From: Rubrivivax albus
GTDB taxonomy: Bacteria > Pseudomonadota > Gammaproteobacteria > Burkholderiales > Burkholderiaceae_C
Length of the DNA stretch: 64,000 nucleotides
Reading direction: 5' to 3'
Assembly: GCF_004016515.1 (NCBI RefSeq)
Contig: NZ_SACT01000007.1
Location: 124,001 to 188,000 of the forward strand
The notes under the pieces are model-generated. The model saw only the letters and a program-made list of their open reading frames with translations. It had not been told where the DNA came from and ran no database searches. Shown here piece after piece: positions 31,790 to 42,436 of this stretch (the stretch's first letter is position 1; each line of letters begins with the position of its first letter). The position numbers and the translations under genes were made by a program.

Positions 31790-32446
31790 TCAACGCACCG
31801 GCGGCTCCCCGTCGCCCGCCGCGCGGGTCATCGCGTCACCCAACGCGACATGCCCGCGCACGGCCAGCGCCTGCGCCGCGCCGTGGCGATCCTCGGCCGC
31901 CTTGTTCTGGCCCAGCTTGGCCTTGCCCACCAGCGCCGTCACCACCACCTCGATGCCGACGATGCGCTGCAGCATGTCGTCGATGTAGTCGGCCGGCGCA
32001 TCGCCCATCTTCCAGGGCTTCGGCTCGGCGGCTTCATGGTGGCGGGTGAGCCGCGCCACCAGGCCGCGCAGGAAGCGCACATCGTCTCGCACCACCAGCG
32101 TGCCCACGGCGTGCACCACCGTGTAGTTCCAAGTCGGCACCTGGCGGTGCGTGGCGTGCTTGCTGGGGTACCAGCTCGGCGAGATGTAGCCATCGGCGCC
32201 CTGGAAGATCACCCGCACCGGCGTGCCCGTGGGGCAGCGCTGCCACAGCGGGTTGGCCCGCGCCACGTGGGCGCGCAGCAGGCCCAGCGGGGCGCCGTCG
32301 GCCGGCGACGGGTCGTACTCGAACGGCAGGTGGTCGGCGTCGGGACCGTCCGGCCCCGGGTGCACCAGGGTGCCCAGGGGGTGCTCGCGCATCAGGCGCT
32401 GCAGGGCGGCGGGGTCGCTCTGGGCGAAGTGGTCGGGCAGGTACAT
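31790..32446 (-). CDS. PaiB-like FMN-binding protein (negative transcriptional regulator family)
   Basis: A 218-residue protein of the PaiB/FMN-binding split-barrel family. It begins MYLPDHFAQSDPAALQRLMREHPLGTLV and contains HVARANPLWQ, FQGADGYISPSWYPSK and VPTWNYTVVHAVG, the recognised flavin-binding segments. Bacillus PaiB is described as a repressor of sporulation genes, but many homologues are probably flavoproteins. The start at 32446 fits the family. It follows the ABC exporter gene by 22 bases, so it is probably co-transcribed. Its end nearly abuts the convergent GGDEF gene. Confidence 0.9.
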   Translation of the reverse strand: MYLPDHFAQSDPAALQRLMREHPLGTLVHPGPDGPDADHLPFEYDPSPADGAPLGLLRAHVARANPLWQRCPTGTPVRVIFQGADGYISPSWYPSKHATHRQVPTWNYTVVHAVGTLVVRDDVRFLRGLVARLTRHHEAAEPKPWKMGDAPADYIDDMLQRIVGIEVVVTALVGKAKLGQNKAAEDRHGAAQALAVRGHVALGDAMTRAAGDGEPPVR

Positions 32447-32468
32447 GGTCGGTGCGCCTCTCACCCTC

Positions 32469-34343
<1,875 letters not shown>

Positions 34344-34360
34344 GGGTGGCTTTCGATCGG

Positions 34361-34386
34361 GAAAGCGCGCGAGTTTGCCCGCTTTC
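34361..34386. repeat. Inverted repeat upstream of the ABC transporter gene
   Basis: GAAAGCG (34361-34367) and CGCTTTC (34380-34386) form a perfect 7-base inverted repeat with a 12-base spacer, 18 bases before the assigned transporter start. It may be an operator or a 5' leader hairpin. Confidence 0.3.
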
Positions 34387-34521
34387 GGTGTCAGGCTGAA
34401 TCCCCCAGGACCGACCCACCCGACAGCGCCGGGCCTTTCGGTCAGGATGCGTACGTTCGGAACCTTCCGCCCCCCAATGGCCGCCCGGACCGACGGCGAC
34501 AGACCAGGAGCAACATGCCCG

Positions 34522-35298
34522 ATGAACGACAGAACTTGCGGCGTCTCACGCCGGTCCGTGGTGTGCGCACTGGGCTGCAGCGCGATTTCTCTGCCCGAGG
34601 TGACCATGGCCCAGGCTGAGCAGATCGTGGACGCGCGCTATGCCGAGCCGGTGACGCGCTACGGCCACTTCGCGCTCGGCCGGCCCCACGAATACGCACG
34701 CGTGGTGGCGCGCACCGACGCCGGCCGCGAACTGGCGCTGGTGCTGCCCGAACACGAGGTGTTCGAGGACCTGACCCCCAGACTGGTCCGCCTGACGCCG
34801 GGGGCGCCGGTCCAGCTGCTGGCCATCCTCAGTGCACGACACAGCGGCGCCCGCCTGGCCCTTCTGGGCCTCGTCGGCGGGCGGCTCGCGGTCGTGGCCG
34901 AATCGGCGCCCATCGGCACGCCCAACCGCTGGCTGAACCCGGTGGGCGTGGCCGACCTGGACGGCGACGGCATGGCCGAGATCGCCGCCGTGACCACGCC
35001 GCACATCGGTGGCGTGCTGCGGATCTACCGACGCGACGGTGCCCGACTCATGGAACTGGATGCGCAGCGCGGCTTCTCGAACCACGTGTACGGGCAGGAG
35101 CAACTGGGCCTGTCGGCGCCGGCCCGCCTGGCGGGCCGGATGCAGCTGCTGGTGCCCGACCAGCCCCGCACGACGGTACGCGTCATGGCGCTGGTCGATG
35201 GCCGGCTGACGGAGACCGCGCGCTGCACCTTGCCCATGCCCGTCGACGGCCCGGCCGAGCTGGCCGCGTGCGCCGATCGGCTTGGCGCCACGCGTTGA
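34522..35298 (+). CDS. Exported protein with FG-GAP/VCBS-like repeat
   Basis: A 258-residue protein. The N-terminus MNDRTCGVSRRSVVCALGC has twin Arg before a short hydrophobic stretch, so a Tat-type signal is possible. The mature part contains GVADLDGDGMAEIAAVTTPHIGGVLRIYRRDG, the DxDGDGxxE calcium-binding motif of FG-GAP/VCBS repeats, as in beta-propeller proteins. Function is unknown. AGGAG at 34506-34510 is the likely ribosome-binding site. It ends 45 bases before the nitrile hydratase operon on the same strand. Confidence 0.75.
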   Translation: MNDRTCGVSRRSVVCALGCSAISLPEVTMAQAEQIVDARYAEPVTRYGHFALGRPHEYARVVARTDAGRELALVLPEHEVFEDLTPRLVRLTPGAPVQLLAILSARHSGARLALLGLVGGRLAVVAESAPIGTPNRWLNPVGVADLDGDGMAEIAAVTTPHIGGVLRIYRRDGARLMELDAQRGFSNHVYGQEQLGLSAPARLAGRMQLLVPDQPRTTVRVMALVDGRLTETARCTLPMPVDGPAELAACADRLGATR

Positions 35299-35330
35299 CA
35301 GGCACGCCACGCGCCGGCACCCGACCTGTC

Positions 35331-35336
35331 CATAAT
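35331..35336 (+). promoter_or_regulatory. Candidate -10 element of the nitrile hydratase operon
   Basis: CATAAT (5 of 6 to consensus) ends eight bases before the ATG at 35344. No Shine-Dalgarno lies between, so the message may be leaderless. No clear -35 is present. Confidence 0.4.
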
Positions 35337-35343
35337 GCGCCGC

Positions 35344-35961
35344 ATGTCGGCAGGCCACGACCACGATCACGACAGCGATCACAGCCACCTCGGCGAGATG
35401 GACCTGCGCGTGCGCGCGCTGGAGACGCTGCTGGTCGGCAAGGGCTATGTGGACCCGGCCGCCGTCGACCGACTGATCGAAACCTACGAGACCCGCGTGG
35501 GCCCGCACAACGGCGCCCGCGTCGTCGCCCGGGCCTGGGCCGACCCGGCCTATGCACAGCGCCTGGCCGACGACGCCACCGCGGCCATCGCCGAGCTGGG
35601 CTACAGCGGCCGCCAGGGCGAACACATGGTGGCGCTGTTCAACACGCCGGACGTGCACCACATGGTGGTTTGCACGCTGTGCTCCTGCTACCCCTGGCCG
35701 GTGCTCGGGCTGCCACCGGTCTGGTACAAGTCCGCGCCCTACCGCGCTAGAGCCGTGATCGAGCCGCGTGCGGTGCTCGCGGAGTTCGGTGTGCAGATGC
35801 CGGAGACCACGCGCATCGTCGTGCGCGACTCCACCGCCGAGGTGCGCTACCTGGTGGTGCCGATGCGCCCGGCCGGCACCGACGGCTGGGACGAAGCCCG
35901 GCTCGCCACCCTGGTCACGCGCGACGCGATGATCGGCACGGGCGTCGCCCGCCAGCCCTGA
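35344..35961 (+). CDS. nthA: Nitrile hydratase alpha subunit (cobalt type)
   Basis: A 205-residue alpha subunit that with the beta subunit hydrates nitriles to amides. The metal site is VCTLCSC: Cys110, Cys113, Ser114 and Cys115. Thr between the first two Cys marks the cobalt class (Ser in iron enzymes). The two central Cys would be oxidised to sulfinic and sulfenic acids. The core also has [16 protein letters not shown] and [18 protein letters not shown], both conserved. The first 15 residues are strikingly His/Asp-rich ([12 protein letters not shown]), which could act in metal acquisition. The start is ATG 35344; the ATG at 35335 is an alternative. It is followed by beta and activator genes. 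Confidence 0.96.
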   Translation: MSAGHDHDHDSDHSHLGEMDLRVRALETLLVGKGYVDPAAVDRLIETYETRVGPHNGARVVARAWADPAYAQRLADDATAAIAELGYSGRQGEHMVALFNTPDVHHMVVCTLCSCYPWPVLGLPPVWYKSAPYRARAVIEPRAVLAEFGVQMPETTRIVVRDSTAEVRYLVVPMRPAGTDGWDEARLATLVTRDAMIGTGVARQP

Positions 35962-35971
35962 AGGACCAACC

Positions 35972-36640
35972 GTGAACGGCGTGCACGACATGGGCGGCCT
36001 GCAGGGTTTCGGCCCGGTGCAACTGGAAACCGACGAACCGCTGTTCCACGCCGCGTGGGAACGCCGGGCGCTGGGCCTCACGCTGGCCATGGGCGCCACC
36101 GGCGCGTGGAACATCGACCAGTCGCGTGCGGCGCGCGAGAGCCTGCCGCCGGCGCAGTACTTGGGCTCGAGCTACTACGCGATCTGGATCGCCGCGCTGG
36201 AGCGGCTGATGCGGCAGCGCGGGCTGGTGACCGCCGACGAACTGGCCGCCGTGCACCAGGGCACGGTCGCCGCGGCCGCCGCCGGTCCGGCGCTGCGCGT
36301 GCTGCGTGCCGGCGAGGTCGACACCGCGCTCGCCCGAGGCACGCCGGTGAGCCGCCCGGCGGCGGGCCCAGCCCCCTTCGCCATCGGCGACCGCGTGCGC
36401 GCGCGCAACCTGCACCCGCCAGGCCACACGCGGCTGCCACGCTACGTGCGCGGCCACGTCGGCACGGTCGTCGGCGTGCATGGCGCCCACCTGTTCGCCG
36501 ACGCGCATGCGGAAGGCCGCGACGAGGCGCAGTGGCTGTTCACGGTGGAGTTCAGCGCCGCCGACCTCTGGGGCCCTCAGGGCGACCCGCGCGACCGCGT
36601 CAGCGTCGACGCCTGGGCGTCCTACCTGGAGGCCGCATGA
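35972..36640 (+). CDS. nthB: Nitrile hydratase beta subunit
   Basis: A 222-residue beta subunit. It begins MNGVHDMGGLQGFGPV, the family hallmark, and has YLGSSYYAIWIAALERLM in the helical N-terminal part. The C-terminal beta-barrel shows FAIGDRVRARNLHPPGHTRLPRYVRGHVGTV and WLFTVEFSAADLWG. The GTG start at 35972 is preceded by AAGGA. It lies 10 bases after the alpha gene and overlaps the activator gene by ATGA. The alpha-beta-activator order matches cobalt nitrile hydratases of Pseudomonas type rather than the beta-alpha order of Rhodococcus cobalt enzymes. Confidence 0.96.
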   Translation: MNGVHDMGGLQGFGPVQLETDEPLFHAAWERRALGLTLAMGATGAWNIDQSRAARESLPPAQYLGSSYYAIWIAALERLMRQRGLVTADELAAVHQGTVAAAAAGPALRVLRAGEVDTALARGTPVSRPAAGPAPFAIGDRVRARNLHPPGHTRLPRYVRGHVGTVVGVHGAHLFADAHAEGRDEAQWLFTVEFSAADLWGPQGDPRDRVSVDAWASYLEAA

Positions 36641-37014
36641 CACCCGACCCCGACCTCTCGGCCCTGCCCGGCCTGCGGCTGGGCGACGACGGCCCGGTGT
36701 TCGGCGAACCCTGGCAGGCCCAGGCCTTTGCGCTGGTGCTGGCGCTGCACGAGCGTGGCGCCTTCAGCTGGCCGGAGTGGGCTGCAGCGCTGACCGCCGC
36801 CATCCGCGACGCGCAGGCACAGGGCGACCCGGACGACGGCGGCCGCTACTGGCAGCACTGGCTGAACGCGCTGGAGTCGCTGGTGCTCGCCCGCGGTCTG
36901 GGCGATGCCGCGCAACTGCAGGCGCTGGCTGGCGCCTGGGCGGAGGCAGCGGAGCGCACACCGCACGGGCAGCCGATCGTGCTGGACGAGGCCGACCGAG
37001 CGCGCCTGGTCTGA
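36637..37014 (+). CDS. Nitrile hydratase accessory/activator protein (P14K-like)
   Basis: A 125-residue protein homologous to the N-terminal region of nitrile hydratase beta subunits and to the cobalt-enzyme activators: FGEPWQAQAFALVLALHERGAFSWPEWAAALTAAI and YWQHWLNALESLVLARGL. Such proteins help insert cobalt into the alpha subunit and assemble the enzyme. The start overlaps the beta gene's stop by ATGA. No amidase gene follows in this window; the next gene is a convergent penicillin-acylase-family gene. Confidence 0.92.
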   Translation: MTPDPDLSALPGLRLGDDGPVFGEPWQAQAFALVLALHERGAFSWPEWAAALTAAIRDAQAQGDPDDGGRYWQHWLNALESLVLARGLGDAAQLQALAGAWAEAAERTPHGQPIVLDEADRARLV

Positions 37015-37050
37015 CGAGCGTTCACCGAGCCCGCCACGTGGGCCGGCGCA

Positions 37051-39471
37051 TCATGGTGTGCCAGCCGCTTGCAGCACCAGCAGGCCACCAGCGGCGGCGG
37101 CATCCGCCGCCGGCCACAGCGGCACCGTCTGCCCTTCGGACCAGGGGGTCGCAAAGTTGCGGTAGGCCGCGGCCCAGGGCAGCCCGCTCTGGCCGCTGCT
37201 GTGCATGAAGCGCGACTTCGTGCGGTCGCCCACGTCGTACAGCGCGCGCAGGCTGGGGCCGTGCGTGCTGCGGTAGCGCTGCGCGTCCGGCCCCGACAGG
37301 CTCACGCGCATCGCGTCCACGGTGTAGGTGTCGCCGGGCACCGGCACCGAGACCTCGAACCAGGGCGCCAGCGCCGCCACCTTCGAGAACGGCCGGTGCT
37401 CGGACACCGCGCGGTGCGCGTCGTCCCAGCGCCAGCGCGCCGGGTTGGCGCCGAAACGGGCCGAGAGCTCGTCCAGCGCATCGGCCAGCGCCGCGCTCAC
37501 CTGGTCGGCGCAGGTCTCGGCCGCCGGCGTGCGCTTGTGGTCGCACCACCAGGCGTCGTCGCGCGCCAGCACGGCCTCCATCGCGTCCTGGAACGTGCGC
37601 CCACCGAAGTGCTTGCCGAACAGCGCCTCGCCCACCTCGTCCTCGAACAGCCGCCGTGCCAGTGCGCGCTGCCACGCCCAGTGGATCAGCGGTGCGGCAC
37701 GGTCACCGGCCATCGTGCCGTCCCAGCCGGCCAGCTGCTGTTGCGCCGCACCGGCCAGCGCATGGGCCGGGCGTGCCTGCTTCAGCCAGGGCAGCAGCTT
37801 GGCGGCGGCGAGCGACTTGACGTCGGCCTGGATCGCACCCAGTTCGTCCAGCGTGTGCTTGGCCTTCTCGGCCAGGCGCTGCTCGATGCGATGCTGGCGG
37901 TAGGGCAGCGTCCAGTCGTGCGTCAGGTGATGCCGGTAGTCCGGCGGCGTGATGCGCTGGTTGGCGGTGGCGATCCAGCCGCGCGCCGGGTCGACCTCGC
38001 GTGGCGTCTCGCCCGCCGGGATCCAGCCGATCCAGTCGTAGCGCGCGTCCCAGCCCGGGACGGGCACCTGGCCGGCGAGATCGTTGTCGGGCTGGCGCAG
38101 CGGCACGCGGCCCGGCGAGATGATGCCGATGCGGCCATCGGCGTCGGCCACCACCATGTTCTGCATCGGCGCCACCCAGCCTTCGGCGGCGGCGATGAAG
38201 GCCTCGACACTGGCCGCGCGCATCATGCCCAGGCTGGGGGCGATGGGGTCGCTGTCGGCATCCAGCGCGGTCCAGCGCATCGCCAGCACGTGGCCGGCGT
38301 TGCTGACGTCGTCCATGCCGGCGGCGTCGGAGATCACCGGCCCGTGGCGGGTGCTGCGCACGGTCATCGTGACCGGGTCGCCGCCTTTCACGCGAATCGT
38401 CTCCTGCCGGGCCTCGAAGGCTGCCCATCCCTGCGGTGTGCGGTAGCGGCTGGCATCGGCCGGGTCTACCTGCTCGATGTAGAGGTCCTGCACGTCGGGC
38501 CCGGTGTTGGTGAAGCCCCAGGCGATGCGCGCGTTCTGGCCCAGCACCACGCTGGGCAGGCCGGGCATCGTGGCGCCGCCCACGTCCAGCGTGGGGGTCT
38601 TCAGTCGCGCGAAGTACCACAGCGCCGGCGTCGTCAAGCCCAGGTGCGGGTCGTTGGCGAGCAGCGGTTGGCCGGTGGCGCTGCGCGCGCCGGCGAGCAC
38701 CCAGTTGTTGGATCCGGTGCCCTCGATGCCGGACTCCGGCGCCAGCGTCGGCAGTGCCGTCCAGGCCTGGCGCACCGGCGCACGCAGCAGGCCCAGGTCA
38801 CGGTAGAGCTGCGGGTAGTCACGCTGCACAGCCGGCAGGTCACCCGGGTAAGGCGGCATCAGCTCGTCGATGCGTTCGCGCGGCAGCACCGCGGCCAGGC
38901 GCATGCGCAGCAGTTCGTTGCGCCAGTTGCCGCCCAGGTCCCAGGCCATCATCAGCGCCCACGCCAGGCTGTCCACCGGCGTCCAGGCCTCGGGCACCAC
39001 GCCCAGCACCAGGAATTCCGGCGGCCGCGCCTTCACCTGCAACAGTGCGGCGTTGACGCCCGCGCTGTAGGCCTCCAGCACGGCGCGGCTCTCGGCGGGC
39101 AGGCGGTCCCACTGGGCCTGCGCCGCCTGGCGCACGCCCAGCGCGCGCAGGAAGCGGTCGGTGTCCAGCGCCGCGGGGCCAAAGGCCTCGGCCAGACGCC
39201 CGCTGCCGATGCGGCGGTGGGTCTCCAGCTGCCACAGGCGGTCCTGCACGTGCACCACGCCCAGCGCGAAGAAGGCATCGGCGTCGCTGGCCGCGTGGAT
39301 GGTGGGGATGCCGTGCACGTCGCGCGCGATGCGCACCTCGGCCTGCAGGCCGGGCAGGGCCAGCCGGCCGTCGTGCAGCGGGTTCGCGCGCTGCACGTAG
39401 AACCAAGCGGCGGCGGCGATCAGCGCGCAGAGGAACAGCAGCGCCAGCACGGCGCGCGTCAACCAACGCAT
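37051..39471 (-). CDS. Penicillin acylase family protein (Ntn hydrolase)
   Basis: An 806-residue exported precursor. The N-terminus is a signal anchor (TRAVLALLFLCALIAAAAWFYV). The alpha chain begins after that and ends near TLAPESGIEGTG. The nucleophile is Ser254 in GTGSNNWVLAG, which becomes the N-terminus of the beta chain on autocatalytic cleavage. ANDPHLGLTTPALWYFARL is the conserved beta-chain segment. The family hydrolyses penicillins, acyl-homoserine lactones or other N-acyl compounds; the natural substrate here is unknown. The stop is convergent with the nitrile hydratase activator gene. CAGGAGA near the ATG is the ribosome-binding site. Confidence 0.93.
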   Translation of the reverse strand: MRWLTRAVLALLFLCALIAAAAWFYVQRANPLHDGRLALPGLQAEVRIARDVHGIPTIHAASDADAFFALGVVHVQDRLWQLETHRRIGSGRLAEAFGPAALDTDRFLRALGVRQAAQAQWDRLPAESRAVLEAYSAGVNAALLQVKARPPEFLVLGVVPEAWTPVDSLAWALMMAWDLGGNWRNELLRMRLAAVLPRERIDELMPPYPGDLPAVQRDYPQLYRDLGLLRAPVRQAWTALPTLAPESGIEGTGSNNWVLAGARSATGQPLLANDPHLGLTTPALWYFARLKTPTLDVGGATMPGLPSVVLGQNARIAWGFTNTGPDVQDLYIEQVDPADASRYRTPQGWAAFEARQETIRVKGGDPVTMTVRSTRHGPVISDAAGMDDVSNAGHVLAMRWTALDADSDPIAPSLGMMRAASVEAFIAAAEGWVAPMQNMVVADADGRIGIISPGRVPLRQPDNDLAGQVPVPGWDARYDWIGWIPAGETPREVDPARGWIATANQRITPPDYRHHLTHDWTLPYRQHRIEQRLAEKAKHTLDELGAIQADVKSLAAAKLLPWLKQARPAHALAGAAQQQLAGWDGTMAGDRAAPLIHWAWQRALARRLFEDEVGEALFGKHFGGRTFQDAMEAVLARDDAWWCDHKRTPAAETCADQVSAALADALDELSARFGANPARWRWDDAHRAVSEHRPFSKVAALAPWFEVSVPVPGDTYTVDAMRVSLSGPDAQRYRSTHGPSLRALYDVGDRTKSRFMHSSGQSGLPWAAAYRNFATPWSEGQTVPLWPAADAAAAGGLLVLQAAGTP

Positions 39472-39553
39472 CGGGGTTTCTCCTGGTATCCGGGTCTCTA
39501 GAGGCGTGAGCCTAACGTGGGCGCACGCCGCGGGAATCGGCAGCCACCCGGTC

Positions 39554-39559
39554 TAGGAT
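39554..39559 (+). promoter_or_regulatory. Candidate -10 element of leaderless GMC transcript
   Basis: TAGGAT ends seven bases before the ATG at 39566, with no Shine-Dalgarno between. Transcription would start on the start codon. No -35 is seen. Confidence 0.4.
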
Positions 39560-39565
39560 CATTTC

Positions 39566-41167
39566 ATGACAGACCGCCATGACTACGTGATCGTCGGCGG
39601 CGGCTCGGCTGGTGCCGTGCTGGCCGCACGCCTGAGCGAGAACCCGGACACCCGCGTCGCGCTGCTGGAGGCCGGCCCGCCGGACCGCAGCGTGCTCATC
39701 CACTGCCCCGCCGGGCTGGCCGTGATGGCGCAGACCGGCACCGCCAACTGGGCCTTCCAGACCGTGCCGCAGCCGGGCCTGGGCGGCCGCCGCGGCTACC
39801 AGCCGCGCGGCAAGGTGCTGGGCGGCTCGAGCTCGATCAACGCGATGATCTACCTGCGCGGCCAGCCGCAGGACTACGACCACTGGGCGCAGCTGGGCAA
39901 CCCGGGCTGGGCCTGGGACGACGTGCTGCCCTACTTCAAGCGCGCAGAGCACAACGAGCGCGGCGCCGATGACTGGCACGCCCAGGGCGGGCCGCTGAAC
40001 GTGATGGACCTGCGCAGCCCGAACCCCTTCGGCGCGCACTTCGTGCAGGCCTGCCTGCAGGCCGGGCTGCCGGCCAACACGGACTTCAACGGCGCGTTGC
40101 AGGAAGGCGCGGGGCCCTACCAGGTCACGCACCGGAACGGCGAGCGCTTCAGCGCGGCCAAGGGCTACCTGACGCCGAACCTGGGGCGGCCGAACCTGCA
40201 GGTGATCACGAACGCGCGCGCCACGCGCATCCTGCTCGACGGCACGCGCGCCACCGGCGTCGAGCTGCGGCGCGACGATGGCAGCACGCAGACGCTGCTC
40301 GCCCAGCGCGAGGTCATCGTCTGCGCCGGCGCGCTGCAGTCGCCGCAGCTGCTGATGCTCTCTGGCATCGGCGACGGCACCGCGCTGCGTGAACACGGCA
40401 TCGCCGTCGCGCACCACCTGCCCGCGGTGGGCCGCCACCTGCACGATCACCCGGACGTGGTGCAGATCGTCGACACGCCGGGTCTGCACGAGCTGTTCGG
40501 CCTGTCGCCGGCCGGCGCCTGGCGCGCGCTGAAGGGCATCCTGGAATGGCGTCGCGCGCGCAGCGGCATGCTGACCACCAACTTCGCCGAAGCGGGTGCC
40601 TTCTTCCGCAGCACGCCCGACGTGGCCACACCGGACCTGCAGCTGCACTTCGTGATCGGCAAGCTGATCGACCACGGCCGCAAGCCGGTGTTCGGCCACG
40701 GCTATTCCTGCCACGTGTGCCTGCTGCGCCCGCGCAGCCGCGGCAGCGTGGGCCTGGACAGCGCCGACCCGCTGGCCGCGCCGCGCATCGACCCCTGCTT
40801 CCTGACCGACCCCGACGACCTGCATCGCATGGTGCTGGGCTTCAAGGCCATGCGCCGCATCCTGCAGCAGCCGGCGCTGGCCCGCTTCGGTGGGCGTGAG
40901 CTCAACGCCACCGCGGTGGCGCAGACCGACGAGCAGATCGAGCAGGTGATCCGCGCCCGTGCCGACACCATCTACCACCCGGTGGGCAGCTGCCGCATGG
41001 GCCCGGACCCGGCCCACGACGTGGTGGATGCGCAGCTGCGCGTGCACGGGCTGCAGGGGCTGCGGGTGGTGGACGCGTCCATCATGCCGCGCATCGTCTC
41101 CGGCAACACCAACGCGCCGGTGATCATGGTGGCCGAGAAGGCGGCGGACCTGCTCAAGGCGGCCTGA
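39566..41167 (+). CDS. GMC-family FAD-dependent oxidoreductase (choline dehydrogenase-like)
   Basis: A 533-residue flavoprotein that oxidises an alcohol. The FAD-binding Rossmann motif is YVIVGGGSAGAVLAARLSE at the N-terminus. GMC signature 1 is PRGKVLGGSSSINAMIYLRG, and the C-terminal active-site region is HPVGSCRMGPDPAHDVVD, with the catalytic His. The final NTNAPVIMVAEKAADLL is typical. The substrate is not deducible. It is followed by the LLM flavoprotein gene on the same strand, 27 bases away. Confidence 0.94.
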   Translation: MTDRHDYVIVGGGSAGAVLAARLSENPDTRVALLEAGPPDRSVLIHCPAGLAVMAQTGTANWAFQTVPQPGLGGRRGYQPRGKVLGGSSSINAMIYLRGQPQDYDHWAQLGNPGWAWDDVLPYFKRAEHNERGADDWHAQGGPLNVMDLRSPNPFGAHFVQACLQAGLPANTDFNGALQEGAGPYQVTHRNGERFSAAKGYLTPNLGRPNLQVITNARATRILLDGTRATGVELRRDDGSTQTLLAQREVIVCAGALQSPQLLMLSGIGDGTALREHGIAVAHHLPAVGRHLHDHPDVVQIVDTPGLHELFGLSPAGAWRALKGILEWRRARSGMLTTNFAEAGAFFRSTPDVATPDLQLHFVIGKLIDHGRKPVFGHGYSCHVCLLRPRSRGSVGLDSADPLAAPRIDPCFLTDPDDLHRMVLGFKAMRRILQQPALARFGGRELNATAVAQTDEQIEQVIRARADTIYHPVGSCRMGPDPAHDVVDAQLRVHGLQGLRVVDASIMPRIVSGNTNAPVIMVAEKAADLLKAA

Positions 41168-41182
41168 CGCGCTGGCGAGGAT

Positions 41183-41188
41183 CACAAT
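41183..41188 (+). promoter_or_regulatory. Candidate -10 element of LLM flavoprotein gene
   Basis: CACAAT ends seven bases before the GTG at 41195, in the 27-base gap after the GMC gene. It is one of a series of abutting -10/start pairs in this window. Confidence 0.35.
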
Positions 41189-41194
41189 GGCGGG

Positions 41195-42202
41195 GTGAGA
41201 CTCTCCATCCTCGACCAGTCGGTCTGGGTCGCCGGGCGCGGCCAGGACGACGCCATTCGCGACACGCTGGACCTCGCGGTCTTTGCCGAGGGCCTGGGCT
41301 ACCACCGCTTCTGGGTCAGCGAGCACCACGCGCTGCCCACCATCGTCGGCACCGCGCCCGAGGTGCTGATGGCCGCCATCGCGTCACGCACCACGCGCAT
41401 ACGCATCGGCAGCGCCGGCGTGATGCTGCCGCACTATGCGGCGCTGAAGGTGGCCGAACAGTTCCGCGTGCTGGACGCGCTGGCGCCGGGCCGCATCGAC
41501 CTCGGCGTGGGCCGCGCGCCCGGCAGCGACGGCCGCACCGCGCGGCTGCTGAACCCGAACGTCGCCGGCAACCCGGACGACTTTCCGCAGCAGGTGCAGG
41601 AACTCATCGCATGGACACGCGGCCTGCCGGCGCACGGCGTGCCGGCGCACCCACTGCCGCCCGAAGGCAGCGGCCTGGCGCGTGCGCCGGACGTCTGGAT
41701 GCTGGGCAGCTCCGACTACGGCGCGCAGCTGGCCGCTCACCTGGGCCTGCCCTACGCCTTCGCCTACTTCTTCATGGACGGCCAGGGCGTGGAGCAGGCG
41801 CTGCACCTGTACCGCACGCTCTACCGACCCAGCGACCGCCACCCGGCGCCGCGCGCGACGATCTGCGTCTGGGCCCTGCTGGCCGACACCGACGCCGAGG
41901 CGCAGCGCCAAGCGCTGAGCCGCGACCGCTGGCGGCTGGACCGCGCACGGGGTCGGCTGGGCCCGCTGCGCTGGCCCGACGAGATCGCCGCCACCGGCTT
42001 CGACGAGATGGAACAGCAGCAGCTGGCGCCGATGCGCGCGCGGTCCTTCGTCGGCAGTGCCGCCACCGTCGGCGCAAAGCTGCGGGCGCTCGCAGCCGAA
42101 CTGCAGCTCGACGAGCTGGTGGTCAACACCTGGGCCACAGACCCGGCCGTGCGGCGGCACTCCTACGCGCTGCTGGCGCGCGAGTTCAAGCTGGCCCCCT
42201 GA
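41195..42202 (+). CDS. LLM class flavin-dependent oxidoreductase
   Basis: A 335-residue luciferase-like monooxygenase-fold protein of the subgroup named for MsnO8-like sequences. It starts MRLSILDQSVWVAGRGQDDAIRDTLDLA and has YHRFWVSEHHALP, IRIGSAGVMLPHYAALKVAEQFRVLDALAPGRIDLGVGRAPG and FVGSAATVGAKLRALA. It probably uses F420 or FMN. The GTG start at 41195 has no Shine-Dalgarno. Confidence 0.9.
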   Translation: MRLSILDQSVWVAGRGQDDAIRDTLDLAVFAEGLGYHRFWVSEHHALPTIVGTAPEVLMAAIASRTTRIRIGSAGVMLPHYAALKVAEQFRVLDALAPGRIDLGVGRAPGSDGRTARLLNPNVAGNPDDFPQQVQELIAWTRGLPAHGVPAHPLPPEGSGLARAPDVWMLGSSDYGAQLAAHLGLPYAFAYFFMDGQGVEQALHLYRTLYRPSDRHPAPRATICVWALLADTDAEAQRQALSRDRWRLDRARGRLGPLRWPDEIAATGFDEMEQQQLAPMRARSFVGSAATVGAKLRALAAELQLDELVVNTWATDPAVRRHSYALLAREFKLAP

Positions 42203-42211
42203 AAGCAGAAA

Positions 42212-42240
42212 CCCCTCCGGGCCGTTTCGACCGGGAGGGG
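42212..42240 (+). terminator. Probable terminator hairpin after the LLM gene
   Basis: CCCCTC-CGG (42212-42220) pairs with CCG-(G)-GAGGGG (42231-42240), leaving one bulged G and a 10-base loop. It lies 10 bases past the LLM stop codon and has no T-run. The remaining bases up to the ubiD stop at 42437 show no gene; a short direct repeat CAGATCAAC occurs twice at their end. Confidence 0.45.
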
Positions 42241-42436
42241 CGTGGCGGACGGTGCCGCCTGCGGAACTCCGGAGATTTTCGTCCGACGTTCCTGACGCAC
42301 AGAAGACTGTGCCGTCTCAGGGTGCCTTCGTGGAAGGCAATTCAACCTTAGGACAAGCCAGCGGCACGCGCAAGACGGGCGGGGGCATTTCCGCGCCGTC
42401 TTTACATTCGCGCTGACACAGATCAACCGCTGCAGA

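Noticed and set aside
37069..39501. Open frame of about 810 codons on the plus strand
   Set aside because: Shadow of the penicillin acylase gene on the opposite strand; no domain.
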